This document shows, one piece after another, positions 12,011-23,829 of a stretch of DNA of 54,829 nt. The notes below the pieces were generated by a model, which saw nothing but the letters and a program-made list of their open reading frames with translations, did no database searches and was not told the DNA's origin. Position 1 is the first letter of the stretch, and each line of letters opens with the position of its first letter. Where the stretch lies: NCBI GenBank assembly GCA_015499985.1, contig JAAAUF010000177.1, forward strand, positions 1 through 54,829. The letters run 5' to 3'. Source of the DNA: Haplosporangium gracile. Its lineage: Eukaryota; Mortierellomycota; Mortierellomycetes; Mortierellales; Mortierellaceae. The translations under genes and the position numbers were made by a program.

Positions 12011-14882
12011 ATGATACGGCCGAATACTACAATGTCTGCAATGACGAGAAGGATCCTACTTCTCGGATTGGCCGTAATATTGATCGGCTCCAGCATCCCG
12101 TCTTCTAGTCTTCTCCTTCGGTCTGATTCCGGCAACTTTGCGTATGCTCAGGTTGTTGTCCAACAGACACCCGGTTCAGGTAAAAGCCAGAAAAACTGGA
12201 ACGATGCGGTACGCGAGCAGAAGAAAGTACGGCACATGCGTTCATCTTTACTTATCACGATACGAATGACTTTATCCTCCTTTTGATTCGAAAGTAGACC
12301 CATTAAGCGAATCGGCAGCGCACGCTGCTAACAATATCGGTCACGGCAAGACGGAACGCGATGTGGAAGATGGTCAAGTGGTGTCGGCAGATGTCAAGTC
12401 TGAACGACGACCCTTGATCGCGGTCCCGATTTTGGTCCAAGTCAGCCCGCAGGGGGAGATCGTAGAGTCGGCGGCATCGAGGAAAGGAGTCCGGTTTGAG
12501 CTTGATCATCAGACACCTCGACTATCACCGCTATCTAAAGCGGCATCTGGGCAGGACGAGAAAGCAAGCAGCAGCAATGTTCGACATGCGGATCCGTCGG
12601 CGGCAGATCAACAAGAGACGCCGGTTGATGCAGCTGCTGCTATTGCAGAGACTCCGACTTTGGCACCGGAAGAGACTGATGCTCTGAAGAATGGCGTCGA
12701 GAACCCAGCAGCGACTGCACCGCCAACTCAAAACGAAGCACATCTCGACACTTCAGTAGAAGTACTCCAACATGCACAATCATCGGACTCGGAGCCAAAG
12801 GCGGAGACGAACCCAGTCTTGACCTCAGAAACGGCTCCAAGCACACCACCAATCGCTCAAATAGAGGTTCACGCTGAACCAACCCCAGAGAAAGAGGAGG
12901 CACAGGCGGCATTTCCGGATCCGGTGCTACAGGAAGTTCGACTAAAAAAGATTACAGCAGAATCCCCGAGCAGCACGCCCGCTGCAGACGCATCCAAGAA
13001 GGCCGACCAACAACCATCCACCTTTTGGCCACCAGTAGCAATCGAGATGACATTCCTGGACATGAAACCCGATATCCACGCGATCCTGGATGCCAGCGCT
13101 GAAGACTTTGGATCGCCACAGATTCCTCTCCCTACTTACGCTGCGATCGTTAGCTCCAAGGAGTCAGAAGCGAGTGGACCGGCTGAGGCTGAAGAGCAGA
13201 AGAAGGAAGAAGCCGTCATCGTCGCCCTGCAAGCAGCACCAGAGTCGGAAGTTGTTGACGGGATGGCCAAGGCCCTCTTCGATCAATACCGGGCCAAGAT
13301 CGAGGCCGAGTTGGAATCGTACAAGTCCAAGGTGCCACCGAACGATGGCCAGGATGTGTTTGAAATTGGAAACCCGCCTTTGCCGTTGGAAGTGGAATCG
13401 GTCACCCTGCCTACAGTCGATGCCGCGCCCGTACAGCCATCACCGCCTGCGGCCGATGAGAAGAACCAGGAGAAAGAAAAGGCGGAGGAGAATGTGATTG
13501 TGTCGACAGAAGGAAAGCTGGTCAAGGTGAACAAGCTGAACAAGAACCTTGATGGCTTTGATGATTCTCAAGAGACCAGCTCGGGTGACGACGACGAATT
13601 CCGGCCTCAGATTCTGTTACACCATCATCACCACCATGTCAGCGGTGGGTCTCGCAAGCAACAACAAAAGCAACAGAAACAACCACAGCAGCAGAAGCAA
13701 GAATCTAGCGAGACCGGCAACAAGACTGTTATAGTTGCAAAGGACGACGGTCCACTGGTATTTGGTTCTCCCGTCCTGGTAACCACCCCAGCCATCCACC
13801 AAGAACTAAGCCAAGCCGACAACGGTGACGACGACGAAGAGGATGATGAGGACGACATCGACGAGATAGAAGTCAAATCGGTAGTCCGCCCACCTCCCCC
13901 TGCCTTCCCACCAACGGCTGTCCCACCAGAGGAGCTCCGCAACCGAGGCTTGGTCCCATCGGTCAAGGGCGCCTATCACTGCGTCCCTCAGTTCTGCATC
14001 AACGTCTCTCTCACGGACGACGGCCAGTTTGCGACATTCCATATTGAGCGATCGATGGACGAAATCGGTTGGATCTCCCTCGGCATCGGATACGCCATGA
14101 CGACCGCCGATCTTCTTATTATGTGGCCCAATAAAGCCCCGGCAGCCGGTGGCGGTCCTCGTGGCGCGACCCTGTCGCGTCGAACAACCCATGCCTATAT
14201 CGAGCCCCAGTTGGTCAACCGTGAAGAGGCCGAGATTAAGGCCTCGGGCAAGGACGAGAGCCTCTATCCCGAGAACGAATACATCCTCCACAACCCATCG
14301 TCGTCGTCCAAGGGTGGAGAAGTTGCCGCCGCCATGACAGCAGCCACCCAAGTCTTCCCCGTGGAAGGCAACAAATTCATTGTCCAGTTCACTCGCCCCA
14401 TCCGGACCCAGAACCGCGCCCACAAGCTGACTCCAGGCAAGGAACAAGACTTTTGTTGGGCTTACTCTCCAAACCCAATCTCGGCCGACTCTGTCGCGGA
14501 CCCGGGGGCGCATATCACGCAGCATCTGTCGGTTGGATCGTTTGCGATGGATGTCGGTGCGAACCAACCACAGTTGAAGGATGCAATCTTGAGGCAACAG
14601 GAGATTGATGCGAAGGAGGCTGTGATTGAAAAGGAGCGCAAGAAGTGGTTCCTGGAGGAGAGTAATCGAAAACTGGAGGAGGATGAGAGGGAGAGGACCA
14701 AGGACGAGAAGCACAAGGTTTCGGCAAAGCACAAGGCTGGTGGTGGAAGTAGCTTGATGACAGCGACATTGAATACATCATCGGGGTCTTGGTTGCGGGT
14801 TGTTGGTTACGGTGGTGGATCGTCGTCGTCAACGTTTGCTCTGCAGGGCTTCGCGTGCCTGGTCGCCATGGCATTTATGTGA
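12011..14882 (+). CDS. Large secretory DOMON-domain protein with acidic/Q/His-rich stalk
   Basis: Two exons, 12011-12179 and 12298-14882, give about 917 aa. The N-terminus is a signal peptide or anchor (RRILLLGLAVILIGSS). Residues about 60-600 are a low-complexity Ala/Pro/Glu-rich stalk with a six-histidine run, a Q/K-rich patch and an acidic DDDEEDDEDD cluster. Residues about 614-800 match a DOMON domain (CVPQFCINVSL, then GWISLGIGYAM and LLIMWPN), a heme- or sugar-binding beta-sandwich found in extracellular redox proteins. A charged helix follows (about 815-870), then a Ser/Gly-rich stretch and a hydrophobic end (FALQGFACLVAMAFM). This could be a GPI signal or a membrane anchor. No cytochrome b561 helices are present. 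Ligand and role are unknown. A 5' intron of 118 nt joins GSD-PLSE in frame. Confidence 0.78.
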
Positions 14883-16383
14883 TTTTTTCGTTAAGAACTG
14901 GAAAAATACTTGTAGCACCAGTCATCAGCCCTTGGTGAACGAAGTCGATGACGAAGGAGAACTCGATGGCAGCAATGGTGCGATTGAACTCCAGAACTGT
15001 TAAAGCCGCAACCATTGTCTTTAGAGTACACATAAAATCGCTATTTTGAATAAAAATTCATTTTTCTTTATTTTCGAAACAAGCGCAAAGTGTCAAACAC
15101 ATGGAGCTTTGAACCCTGGTTTTGTGGGCAGAGCAGACACATGGGCCATAAGAAATTAAGAGATAATAAAAAAAAATGAGCACGTTTATTTTTGACCGCG
15201 TTGGTTATTCCTTCTCATGGGCCTGATATGTTCTTAAAGTAAATATGTTGATGAGTATTGGGAGGAAAAAGTTTTCCATCATGGACAAGTGTAGGAATGG
15301 ATGACAAACAATTGTTCCTTGAGTAGAGGGAGGGGAGAAGGGCAAGGCCATTGTATTTCGAAAAAAACCACACGCCCTACCCAGCCCTGCTCGGCGACCA
15401 TTTTTATTTTTGAGTTCAGACCCCAAGGAATGATAAAGAGGGACTTTCAAAAAATCTCAGTCAAGTGAGAAAAGTGTATCTGTCGGGTTTCATTCGCTAT
15501 TTTAACCCTTTCAGAAGCGAGGCCGAAAAAAAGCTTTCGGAGACGACACCAGAGACCGATGCGATGAAGAGAGACGGAACCTCAAGAAAGGGAAATTGCT
15601 TCAAAGGACGAGGGGGAGGAGATACAAGATAAGGATCGCAACCATGGCTCGAATGAAAGGTTTCTCTTGACCCTTGTCTTTCAAAGAAAATGGGCATGTC
15701 CCCCAGTCTTTTTTTAAGCGTTGATGCAGCACCAGCCAACAGCAAACCGGGCCGGTGTGCTGCTCTCCATTATTTTTATGTTCATGGAGAAATTCTTAAA
15801 GAAATTGTGTTACTGTGGATGTGCACAGGGCCCGAACTCTTCGCCGCGTCAATGCTCTCCCTACGCAGTTTTGATGCGCCCCACCATTTTTTTGTACCTT
15901 GCAAGAATGGTGATAGGTTATACTCGAGCAATGCAAACATGAAAAGAAGCAAAAGTGAGACGTTGGGATTGAAGGAGCAGCGAGAAAGTAACAGGGTCTA
16001 TGTGCGCGAGAGCTTGAAAGAGGAAGATCCAGGTGCAGCGAGATGTGTTTGTGGGTGATGAATTGAACCCATGAGGCTCTGGGTTGAATGAGAGTCGCTT
16101 CCCTACACGAATGGGTCTCAGCCAGTCAGTCACTCGTCGGACAACAATGTATGATCTCCTGCAAAGATCAGCCCGTCGGTCAGGTTCAGGTCAGTTTCTT
16201 GAAGAGTATTAGGAAAGGGGGGGCAACAATCAATTCAATCAATTAATCGTTATCGTTTAAGAAGAAAAAGCCACACCACCACTTTCTTCCAGCAAAGTAC
16301 AAAAAGACTGAAGTTTCTCATTTCTTTCTTCTTCTTCTTCTCATTCCTTCATTCCCCTTCATTCATCCTCATTTCCTTCGACC
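14883..16383. other. 1.5-kb intergenic region
   Basis: The first 120 nt contain a coding-like run (14916-15003), discussed under findings as a possible alternative C-terminal exon of the DOMON gene. AATAAAAATTC near 15049 resembles a poly(A) signal. The remainder has short ORFs on both strands (for example 15690-16058 +) without recognisable motifs. The final 120 nt are the TTC-rich elongase leader. No RNA gene could be supported. Confidence 0.4.
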
Positions 16384-17977
16384 ATGGCTTCCCTTCTCAA
16401 GGACTTGGGTACAAAGTACCTCAACCTCAACTTTGACGACGCCCGCCACATCTTTCACAACACTGAGCACTGGGCAATTGCCCCAAAACCCGAGGGTATT
16501 CTTTACCCCGAGTACTTTGATGTCCTCGTCAACTGGCGCACCCCCGTCTCCGTCGCCGCTCTCTATGTCCTCATGGTCGTCCTCCTCAACCCCAAGCAGG
16601 GCAAAGTCTCCCGTGTCGTCGCTGCCGACAGCGCCGCTAAGGGTGACAAGAAGAAGCAGCAGGAGCTTTCTTCCTCAAGCCCAGCCATGACCGCCCTTGT
16701 CTTTGTTCACAACGCCATCCTCTGTGTCTACTCTGCCTGGACCTTCTATGGCATGTTCTTTGCCTGGAAGAAGGCTTTCGCTACTCACACCTTCATGGAG
16801 GCCGTAAGTTCGACTTTGTTAGAGAGTGAATACACAATGGCTCATTTTGATTTTGTTTTATTATTCTTTTGTTTGCCCTTGTGTTAAGATCAGATCCGGC
16901 AAATGAAGAAAAAAAAAAAAAAAAAATGAAAGGGGGCGGAGGCGCTTGATTTGGTTTTTTCCCCAACGGATTTTTTTTTGAAGCCGTCGATTTCTCTAAT
17001 TCACCCGATCCATTTTTTTCCACGTTGTAGGTCTGCGACTCTGACAACACCTTCTGGGACAGCCTCGGTTACTACTCGTACTACTTCTACCTCTCCAAGT
17101 ATTGTAAGTCCAGCCAACTAAGAAAAATGAGAGAGAAGAACCAGATCAGGAGTTGTCGGTTGATCGACTTGCCATTGAAACGTTGGGGGAAAGAATGAAC
17201 GATTGACGTCTCTCAGGAACTAAAAAATATACCCCAGCTTTGAACTTATTTTTAACCATATTCTAAACTTGTTGTTTTTTCTCCTGGCGATAGACGAGAT
17301 CGTTGATACCATTATCATCTTGTTGAAGGGTCGCCGCTCTTCCCTTCTCCAGACCTACCACCACGCCGGAGCCATCTTCACCATGTACATGGTAAGTAAA
17401 TCAACGTATAGCAGTAATCCGTAAAATTGTGTCTTATGCAGTGTTCGCATAATGAAGACAAGAGAAACGCAATGTATGAACACAAATCACAGAAGAAGAC
17501 GCTTTGGTCTCCTTCCCCATTGTTGCTCGGTCCTTTGCCGTCTCCCCAAAGAAAACTTTCCCACAATCTAACTCGGTTTCCACTTTTTCATCGATAACAA
17601 AAAAACACAAATAGGGCTTCAACTACCGTGCCCACCCCATCTGGATTTTCACGACCTTCAACTCGTTCATCCACACCATCATGTACGCCTACTACGCCGC
17701 CACTTCCGTCGGCTTGAAGCCCCCCGGCAAGAAATACCTCACTTCGATGCAGATCACTCAATTCTGGACCGGCACCGCTTTGGCCTTCTGGTACGAGATC
17801 GGTTCCCACAAGGATTGCTTCACCAACCCCGGATCGCGCTTCGCCATCTGGACCGTCTTAGCCTATGTCTTCCCCTTGATCTACCTCTTCACTTCTTTTG
17901 CCAGCAAGATGTATGGAAACCGTGTCAAGGCTGCTGCTGCCGCCAAGGCCGCTTCCCAGCAGAAGAAGGAAATGTAA
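16384..17977 (+). CDS. ELO-family fatty-acid elongase (3-ketoacyl-CoA synthase), QxxHH type
   Basis: Four exons (16384-16803, 17031-17103, 17294-17391, 17615-17977) encode about 317 aa, the usual ELO length. Conserved ELO features are the SKYYEIVDTIIILLKGR block (KxxExxDT type), the histidine box, NSFIHTIMYAYY and the TxxQxxQF-like stretch MQITQF. Several hydrophobic segments fit an ER membrane protein, and the C-terminus is Lys-rich (QQKKEM), compatible with ER retention. It condenses malonyl-CoA with an acyl-CoA. The box reads LLQTYHHAG, with Gln where the commonest form has His (HxxHH). Such QxxHH boxes occur in PUFA elongases such as the Isochrysis delta-9 enzyme. Substrate cannot be fixed from sequence. 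It is oriented away from the DOMON gene and converges on NHP2. Confidence 0.9.
16909..16926 (+). repeat. Poly(A) run in elongase intron 1
   Basis: An 18-nt near-perfect A homopolymer inside the 227-nt first intron of the elongase gene. It has no predicted function and is a likely site of length error in assembly. Confidence 0.8.
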
Positions 17978-18525
17978 AAAAAAACGCAGTGATATATTCC
18001 GATCCCCTTCATTTTCCCTTCCACCACCACTAACACTTAGCATTTGTAGAATTCTCCCCTCAGCATTACCCCAGTAATAAAATATGTAAGAACAAACAAA
18101 TAACAGACTGCAATGTGTATAAAACATTTTGTCGTTGGCCGTATTGGAGCACACTACCGCTTTCGTTACCGATTGGCTTGGGCAAGCTCGAGCAATCGAG
18201 CAATTTGGTGGTCAAGTGTCTGTCTGTCCAATGGCTCAGCAAACAATAAACGTGGCTGTGTGAGACAGAGAAAACAATAAATACCGTAAGAAGGAATTGT
18301 AAATGCCCCGATGTGCCGATCGAATGGCTGAAAAGAAAGCCAGAGAAAGCCAAAAAACGTAGAAGTTTTGGAGATGCAGAGATATGTTTAATGGTTGAAC
18401 ATGTGAGGGAAAAAAGAAAAAAAGTGAAGAAAGACGCTACAAAACAAATAATACAAGGAAGGTTGGATGTGATGAAAAGGTTAAGGACAGGGGATTAGCA
18501 AGTAAAGACAGGCGAAGGATTGTAT
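17978..18525. other. Convergent 3' regions of the elongase and NHP2 genes
   Basis: This 548-nt interval holds an AATAAAATATG signal near 18075 for the elongase transcript and A/G-rich sequence (18340-18490) on the NHP2 side. No further coding sequence is evident. Confidence 0.4.
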
Positions 18526-19544
18526 TTAGTTGTACGTGATAGCCTCATCCTATGAAGTGAATTGAATGCGAGAAAGTAAAGTGGAAGGTTGGTTAGTACG
18601 ATTGTCCATAATGTCAATGCGGATCGAAAACAAACGGTGTCATAAAAAGCAACAAAAAAAATATAATCATACCATCTCCTTGACCTTAGCAAAGCACTCA
18701 TCATAGAGCTCCTTGTACTCCTTGGCACCGTCCATATCCTTCTTCTTTCCGCCCAAGACGACCATGACGCAAGAGGTGGGGCGCTTGGTCGATCCTGCAG
18801 TGCCGAGATCCTCCTTGGAGGGCAAGAAGACATAAGGGACATCGTTCTCCTCGCAGAGGACGGGAACGTGGGTGATGACATCGATGGGTGAAATATCGCC
18901 AGCAATCAAGACGAGACCCTTCTCGCCCTTGCGGAGTCCCTTGACGACCTCCTTGACACCACGCTTAACATGCTTGGCCTTGGCAGCTGTTGAACAGTGA
19001 GGAAATGTGGATAGAGAGATAGGCGCCGGATGGTAGAGGTAAAGATGGTGTATTTCCGATTATAATTAGAGATGGAGGCAGTTGGTTGAAAGGAAGAGTA
19101 AGAGAAATATGAAGGATGGTGGTTAGTATGAGTTACTTTCAATTATATCATTTTTGGGGTTTAGTGTATATGCGCAAGTCGTTTGCTGTGTTGAGTGTCG
19201 TTGCGGATCTCTTTTTGTTCCTTCCATGCACAAAAAAGGTGATTGCTCCTCGTCGTCGATCGCCTTTTCGGCTGTCCTGTTGTGCGCCGACTGAATCACA
19301 CAACCTCACTGTTGCAGTTTGTGCTGCGGAGTTGCGTGCGCAAGTAGTCGAGAGAAGATTCCTTACCCTTCTTGACGGTCTTCAAGAGCTTCTTGGTCAA
19401 CTTGTCGGCAGCCAAGGGAGCAGCGATGGGCGAAACATCGACAACACGGGCAGGAGCGTCAACCTCCATGTCAGAGTCGTGCTCGACCTTCTTCTCGACC
19501 TTCTCGGCCTTCTTCTCCTTCTTTTCCTTGCGTTCCTTGGCCAT
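18526..19544 (-). CDS. NHP2: H/ACA ribonucleoprotein subunit 2 (Nhp2, L7Ae/L30e family)
   Basis: Exon 1 (19367-19544) encodes a Lys/Glu-rich N-terminus, then KLLKTVKK. Exon 2 (18673-18986) carries the L7Ae core: KRGVKEVVKGLRKGEKG, LIAGDISPIDVITHVPVLCE and PYVFLPSKEDLG, which form the kink-turn RNA-binding surface. Nhp2 is a core protein of H/ACA snoRNPs (rRNA pseudouridylation) and telomerase RNP in the nucleolus. If the frame is read straight through, translation stops at 18667 after KEMV. Splicing from GTATGA at 18672 to TAG|GATGAG at 18549 instead appends DEAITYN and a stop in a 24-nt exon, giving about 171 aa. I favour the spliced form but both are possible. Intron 1 is 380 nt. Confidence 0.87.
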
Positions 19545-19994
19545 GATTAGAGATATAAGTGTATGAGTGAAGAGGGGAAAGGGAGGAAAGGGGAAAAGGG
19601 TGGTGGTGATGGACGAGGTTGGTAGGTGGGTGGTGTGAAAGTGAGAATGCAAAAGACAGGCCTGCCTTGAGAGTTAGTATCAACACTTGGTAGGACTGGA
19701 CTTTTTTTTTTTTTCTTCTTTGTTTTTCACGACTCATAAGCCACAATATGTGACTGCGAACGCGGTTGTCTATGGATCAGTTGTCGCAGTTCGCGTTCAG
19801 TATGCACGCATCCAATGCTATTGCAATAAGGTCCGCTGGGCTCTCCAAATGTGCTGTAGAAAAACACTTGCGGATTTATAGAAAAAGAGAAAAAAGGGAA
19901 TGCTAGAGACGGTTGTGCTTGTATCCAATCGAACAACATCATTGTCGTTTTTGGACAAGGCGTTTATATCGTTGAATGTTACTTTTTTGGAGGT
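19545..19994. other. NHP2 upstream region / chitin synthase 3' flank
   Basis: This 450-nt interval lies between tandem minus-strand genes. The NHP2 leader is CT-rich on the minus strand (19560-19620), and a 14-nt T run is at about 19700. No extra gene is seen. Confidence 0.4.
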
Positions 19995-22900
19995 TTACAT
20001 GCCGGCTCCTGCACCAGCGCCAGCACCGTCATCCTGGGCCATGTTGGACATGGGCTGGTACCATCCAGTGATACCATTGGTCAAGCCCAACTTAATTCGC
20101 TTCTCCCTCTCAAACTCACACCACTTTTTCATCACAATTTTGCTCGAGTCAAACTCTCCTTCCTTGCCACCATGGACATCTGCCTTAGGGTCTCCTTCTC
20201 CTTGGACCTTACGCGTCTCACCCCACGTGAAGTCGTCAAAATGCCAGAACGCGTACACGGGCAGGACAAAGTTCCAAATCGGCAACGAGAGTAAGTACAT
20301 GCACATCCATCCAACATAAACAATCTTCCGGGAGGTCATCAAGATCATGATGGCAGGGAGACCCAGAATGGCGGCGAGAAGCAATAAAGGGATGATCGGG
20401 ATTGGGGTGATGATGAATGAGATGACGATCAGGTAGAGTGTAAACGAGATGGCAGCGGGCAAGACGACTGTTCCGACCAACTCCATGAAAATGACAAACT
20501 GCATCGAGAAGCAGAAGGTGCCGCAGAGATCGCGAATCAGAACCAGCTCCATCAGATTGTGAATAGTCGAGTTGATCCAGCGACGACGTTGGGAGAGCAG
20601 GATTCTGAATTCGTTGGGGACCTGGGTCTTGCAGACAGCCTGGGGCACAAACATCATCTTGCGCTTGGGAAAGGTTCGGAGCATCAAAGTGGTTAGGTAA
20701 CGATCCTCACCGAGGAGAAGCAAGTTCTTCTTATGGAGAGTATCGACAACGTTTTCAGAATAGTGCTCGACAATGTCAGGGTTGGCCAGGACGGGGACCC
20801 AGTAGCGGTTTGGACCCTTGGGAGACTTGATACGGTACATGCAGAAGCAACCAGGCAGACAAGTGACACCACCAAAGATGGATTCGAAGGCCTTAGACAA
20901 GTGATGGGAAATGTAGTACTCGAAGACTAGGTGAAGAGAATTAAGAGATGCGAATAATGTTAGAACAGAGGCTTCTCACTTCCTTATTTGTCATTGCACA
21001 GTTCGCCAAAGAGAGGGGATTTACCTTGAATCATTGTCACCCAAGACTCCTTCTTGTTGGCAATCTTGGTCTCACCGCAGAGACCCATGACAGTGGGATC
21101 CTGAGCCATGCAGGCAACCATGCGAGTGAGCGAATCAGGGTAAACCTTGGTATCGGCATCCACCATGAGGACCAACTCGTAAAAGTCCGGGGTGACCTTG
21201 GTCACGTTCCAGAAGGCATTAAAGAACTCGTACTCGAGAGGGGTCATACGCTCGTCAAACATCACCTTCTGCAAGAACGACATGAGAATGAGCTGGGAGT
21301 CGCGCTTTCCACGATTTCCAGGCTTCTTCTCGTGGGCCTCAGCAGGGGTTCCGCACTTGACGATCGTAATCATGGGTACTCTTTGGCGGTCCTCCATCGG
21401 TAGCTCGCAGTCGTCGGCGTAGCGGTAGTATCCAGCAAAGATCTTGGCCATGTTGTGGCGCTTGGATCCGTCAGCGATGGCGACGTAGGACTGGGCCTCG
21501 ACTTCTTCGCGGGGGACAATAAAGTCGGTCATCATGTCCAGACAGATATCGGGAGTGGGCTTGTCCTCGTTCTCACCGCGGATGATGCCGTCGGCGATGA
21601 TCAGAAGCAGCTTGTGGGTCGAAGGATAGCTGGTGTTGGCAAGCGAGTCGCAGGTGGCTCGGAGTCCATCAACACCCTCTGAGTAGCAGGTGACAAGCAT
21701 CAATGTGTGCAAAAGAGGGCACTGGAGCTCGCCCTTCATCTTGGAGATGGAGGCGTTGATAGCGGCGCGGCTGAGGCGAGAAGCATTGATTCCTGTGATA
21801 TTCATCGAGTCAGCACGCTTTTGACCAGGGCGAGGCATGGATGAGCCAACAAGAGAAGTACTCGATGAGCCAGCACGAGGGCTAGGAGGCAAACTTCCCC
21901 AGCGACGAATTGGAGGAGGGAGACCAAGAGGGAAGGGGATTTCAGTGGCGGCCGTGACATGGAATCCGTTGGGAGTAGCAGCACCAGACTCGACATTGAA
22001 GCGAGACCCCTCCATAACATTGGCACGAATGCGCTCAGCGCGACTATTGTTATAGAGGTCAATAGGCAGCAATGATTAGTAACAATGACGCTGTTCAGTA
22101 GTCATCAAAGGCTGCAAAAAAAGGAGATAGATTGCTAACCGATTGGTCTCCGAGTTAGGGCTGTCGATGTAGGGCGATGTATTGCCGTCGACCCAGGCCT
22201 CGATGAGCTTCTGACGCTTCAACTTCTCAGCAAAGGTTTTCTCGTCAAAGGAACCCAATCTCCAACTCAGAACCCAGTCAAAGATGACGGCCAAGAGAAA
22301 TCTCAACAGAACGACGCTCAGAATGACAATCAGGGAGACATAGAGCACAATGTCAGCAACGACACAACCAAGCGACATCTGGTCAATTACGCCGACCTTG
22401 ACAATCTCGACCAAGCATTGGGTGATCTGTGTGCGCTCCTTGGAATAGGACATACTCAAGCTGATATCTTTTCCAGCGAAGGTACCGTTGAGGAAGGGAG
22501 CCAATCCAGGAGGGACAATGATGTTGTCATCCAGCCAGTTCAGGCGGCTCAGATCGAGGACATTGCCATTGTAGACGGCATAGTTGGTGTCTGGTTCCTT
22601 GAGATCCTCCCAGCTGAAATAGACCTCGCCCATGAAGCGAAGCTGCTTGATCATCTGACGAGCCTTGAGCGACTCGGATCCGACGTGGCATCCCTGCTTG
22701 CCCATACCCGGCATGGGCTTGGTATCCGATCGGATGTTAGTGACAACGCAAGGAAAGTAGTTCCAGACATTGCCGTTTTCATCGTGCTGCTTGCCACCCA
22801 AGACGTCCTTGCAGGCGCTGTTGATGTTCTGGAACATAAAGGTCATATCCTTGCCGCCGGCGTCGGGGAAGGGCTTTGTGAGTAGGTTGCTAGTAGTCTG

Positions 22901-23829
22901 GGCGATGCCAGGGACAGCTGGATGGTTAAAGTCCTTGAGGAGGTAAGCACGACCCAAGAGGACAGCAGACTGGGTATCGACATGACCGGGACGGATGCGG
23001 ATTGGTTCCTTTCCACAGAGGACCACGTTGAAACCAAAAGTCAAGAAACCAACAGTAGAGCAGAGCATAAAGATGATGCTCACCAACGCAACCTTCTCGC
23101 GCCATGCCTGCTGGATCTCCTTTGTGCCTTTACCTATTTAGTAAAAGAATATTGGGTTTGTTAGTATGCATTTGAAAGTACAATTGGCCTCGTTCAATTT
23201 GAAATGAAGACCCCAACACAGTACTTACCCATGAGGGCCAAGAGAGGTGAAGGGAAACAACATGTCACTATCCTTGAAAAGATAACCCAGCAGGAAGGGA
23301 ACTTGGACTCCTCATCCTTGTCCTCCTTGGGACGCCTTTTGGATTTCTGACGCTTGTGCATCCTTTCAGCCTTGGCCTGATCCAAATCCCGCTGCTGAAG
23401 TTGGTCAGGTCGACGATTCCTCAAGGAATGGCCATCGTGGTTGTCGTCGTAGTGCTTCTCGTCGTACATTCCCTCTCCGCGATACATAGAGCTGTTGTTG
23501 CTGTGACTGTAGCCTCCAGGTAGGTTGTTGGATGAGTTGTGTTGCTGACCGTAAATAGGTTCTCCAGGAGGGTGGTAGCCATGTCCGTGGGCGCTGTGGT
23601 AGCTCTGGCCATATCCATACTGGTGATTGACGCCTCCGTAGATGGCAGGAGAAGATTGGGTGACAATGGAAAGCCCGCTGCCATGGCGATGACCGTGAGG
23701 GTAATGGGAAGGCTCAAGTTGGTTTGGGTATCCACTGTTTTGAGGAAGCTGAACGCCTAATTGCCTGGAAAGCTCAGAGTACAGTTCATCGCTGTTGCCG
23801 TTCTCCAAGTCAGACTTCCTTTCTTTCAT
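19995..23829 (-). CDS. CHS3: Class IV chitin synthase (Chs3-type)
   Basis: Four exons, 23229-23829, 22140-23133, 21025-22043 and 19995-20926, give about 1,181 aa. Residues 1-190 are a hydrophilic His/Tyr/Ser-rich cytosolic tail. Two N-terminal hydrophobic segments follow, with a cytochrome-b5-like extracytosolic region ([14 protein letters not shown]) between the N-terminal helices and the GT2 domain. Catalytic motifs are intact: [10 protein letters not shown] (about 642), VDADTKV with DxD (about 823), LGEDRYLT (about 942) and QRRRW (about 984). A cluster of C-terminal membrane helices precedes a tail with [19 protein letters not shown], typical of class IV. The protein polymerises UDP-GlcNAc into cell-wall chitin at the plasma membrane. 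Intron junctions at R|RAERI and IQ|VFEYY preserve frame. A CCAAT-like box (23933-23938) lies about 105 nt upstream of the ATG. Confidence 0.94.

Noticed and set aside
13806..14732. 308-codon antisense frame inside the DOMON gene
   Set aside because: It is a shadow of biased codon use in the sense strand; the sense DOMON motifs and intron structure are convincing.
15690..16058. 122-codon ORF in the DOMON-elongase intergenic region
   Set aside because: There is no recognisable motif, no splice or leader signals and no compositional support; a chance ORF is most likely.
16040..16140. Minus-strand tRNA-like signal (A-box-like TGGCTGAG and B-box-like GGTTCAATTC)
   Set aside because: The T-arm stem does not pair (only one or two of five pairs), and no 7-bp acceptor stem can be formed around it. 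There is no tail or duplication to support a SINE.
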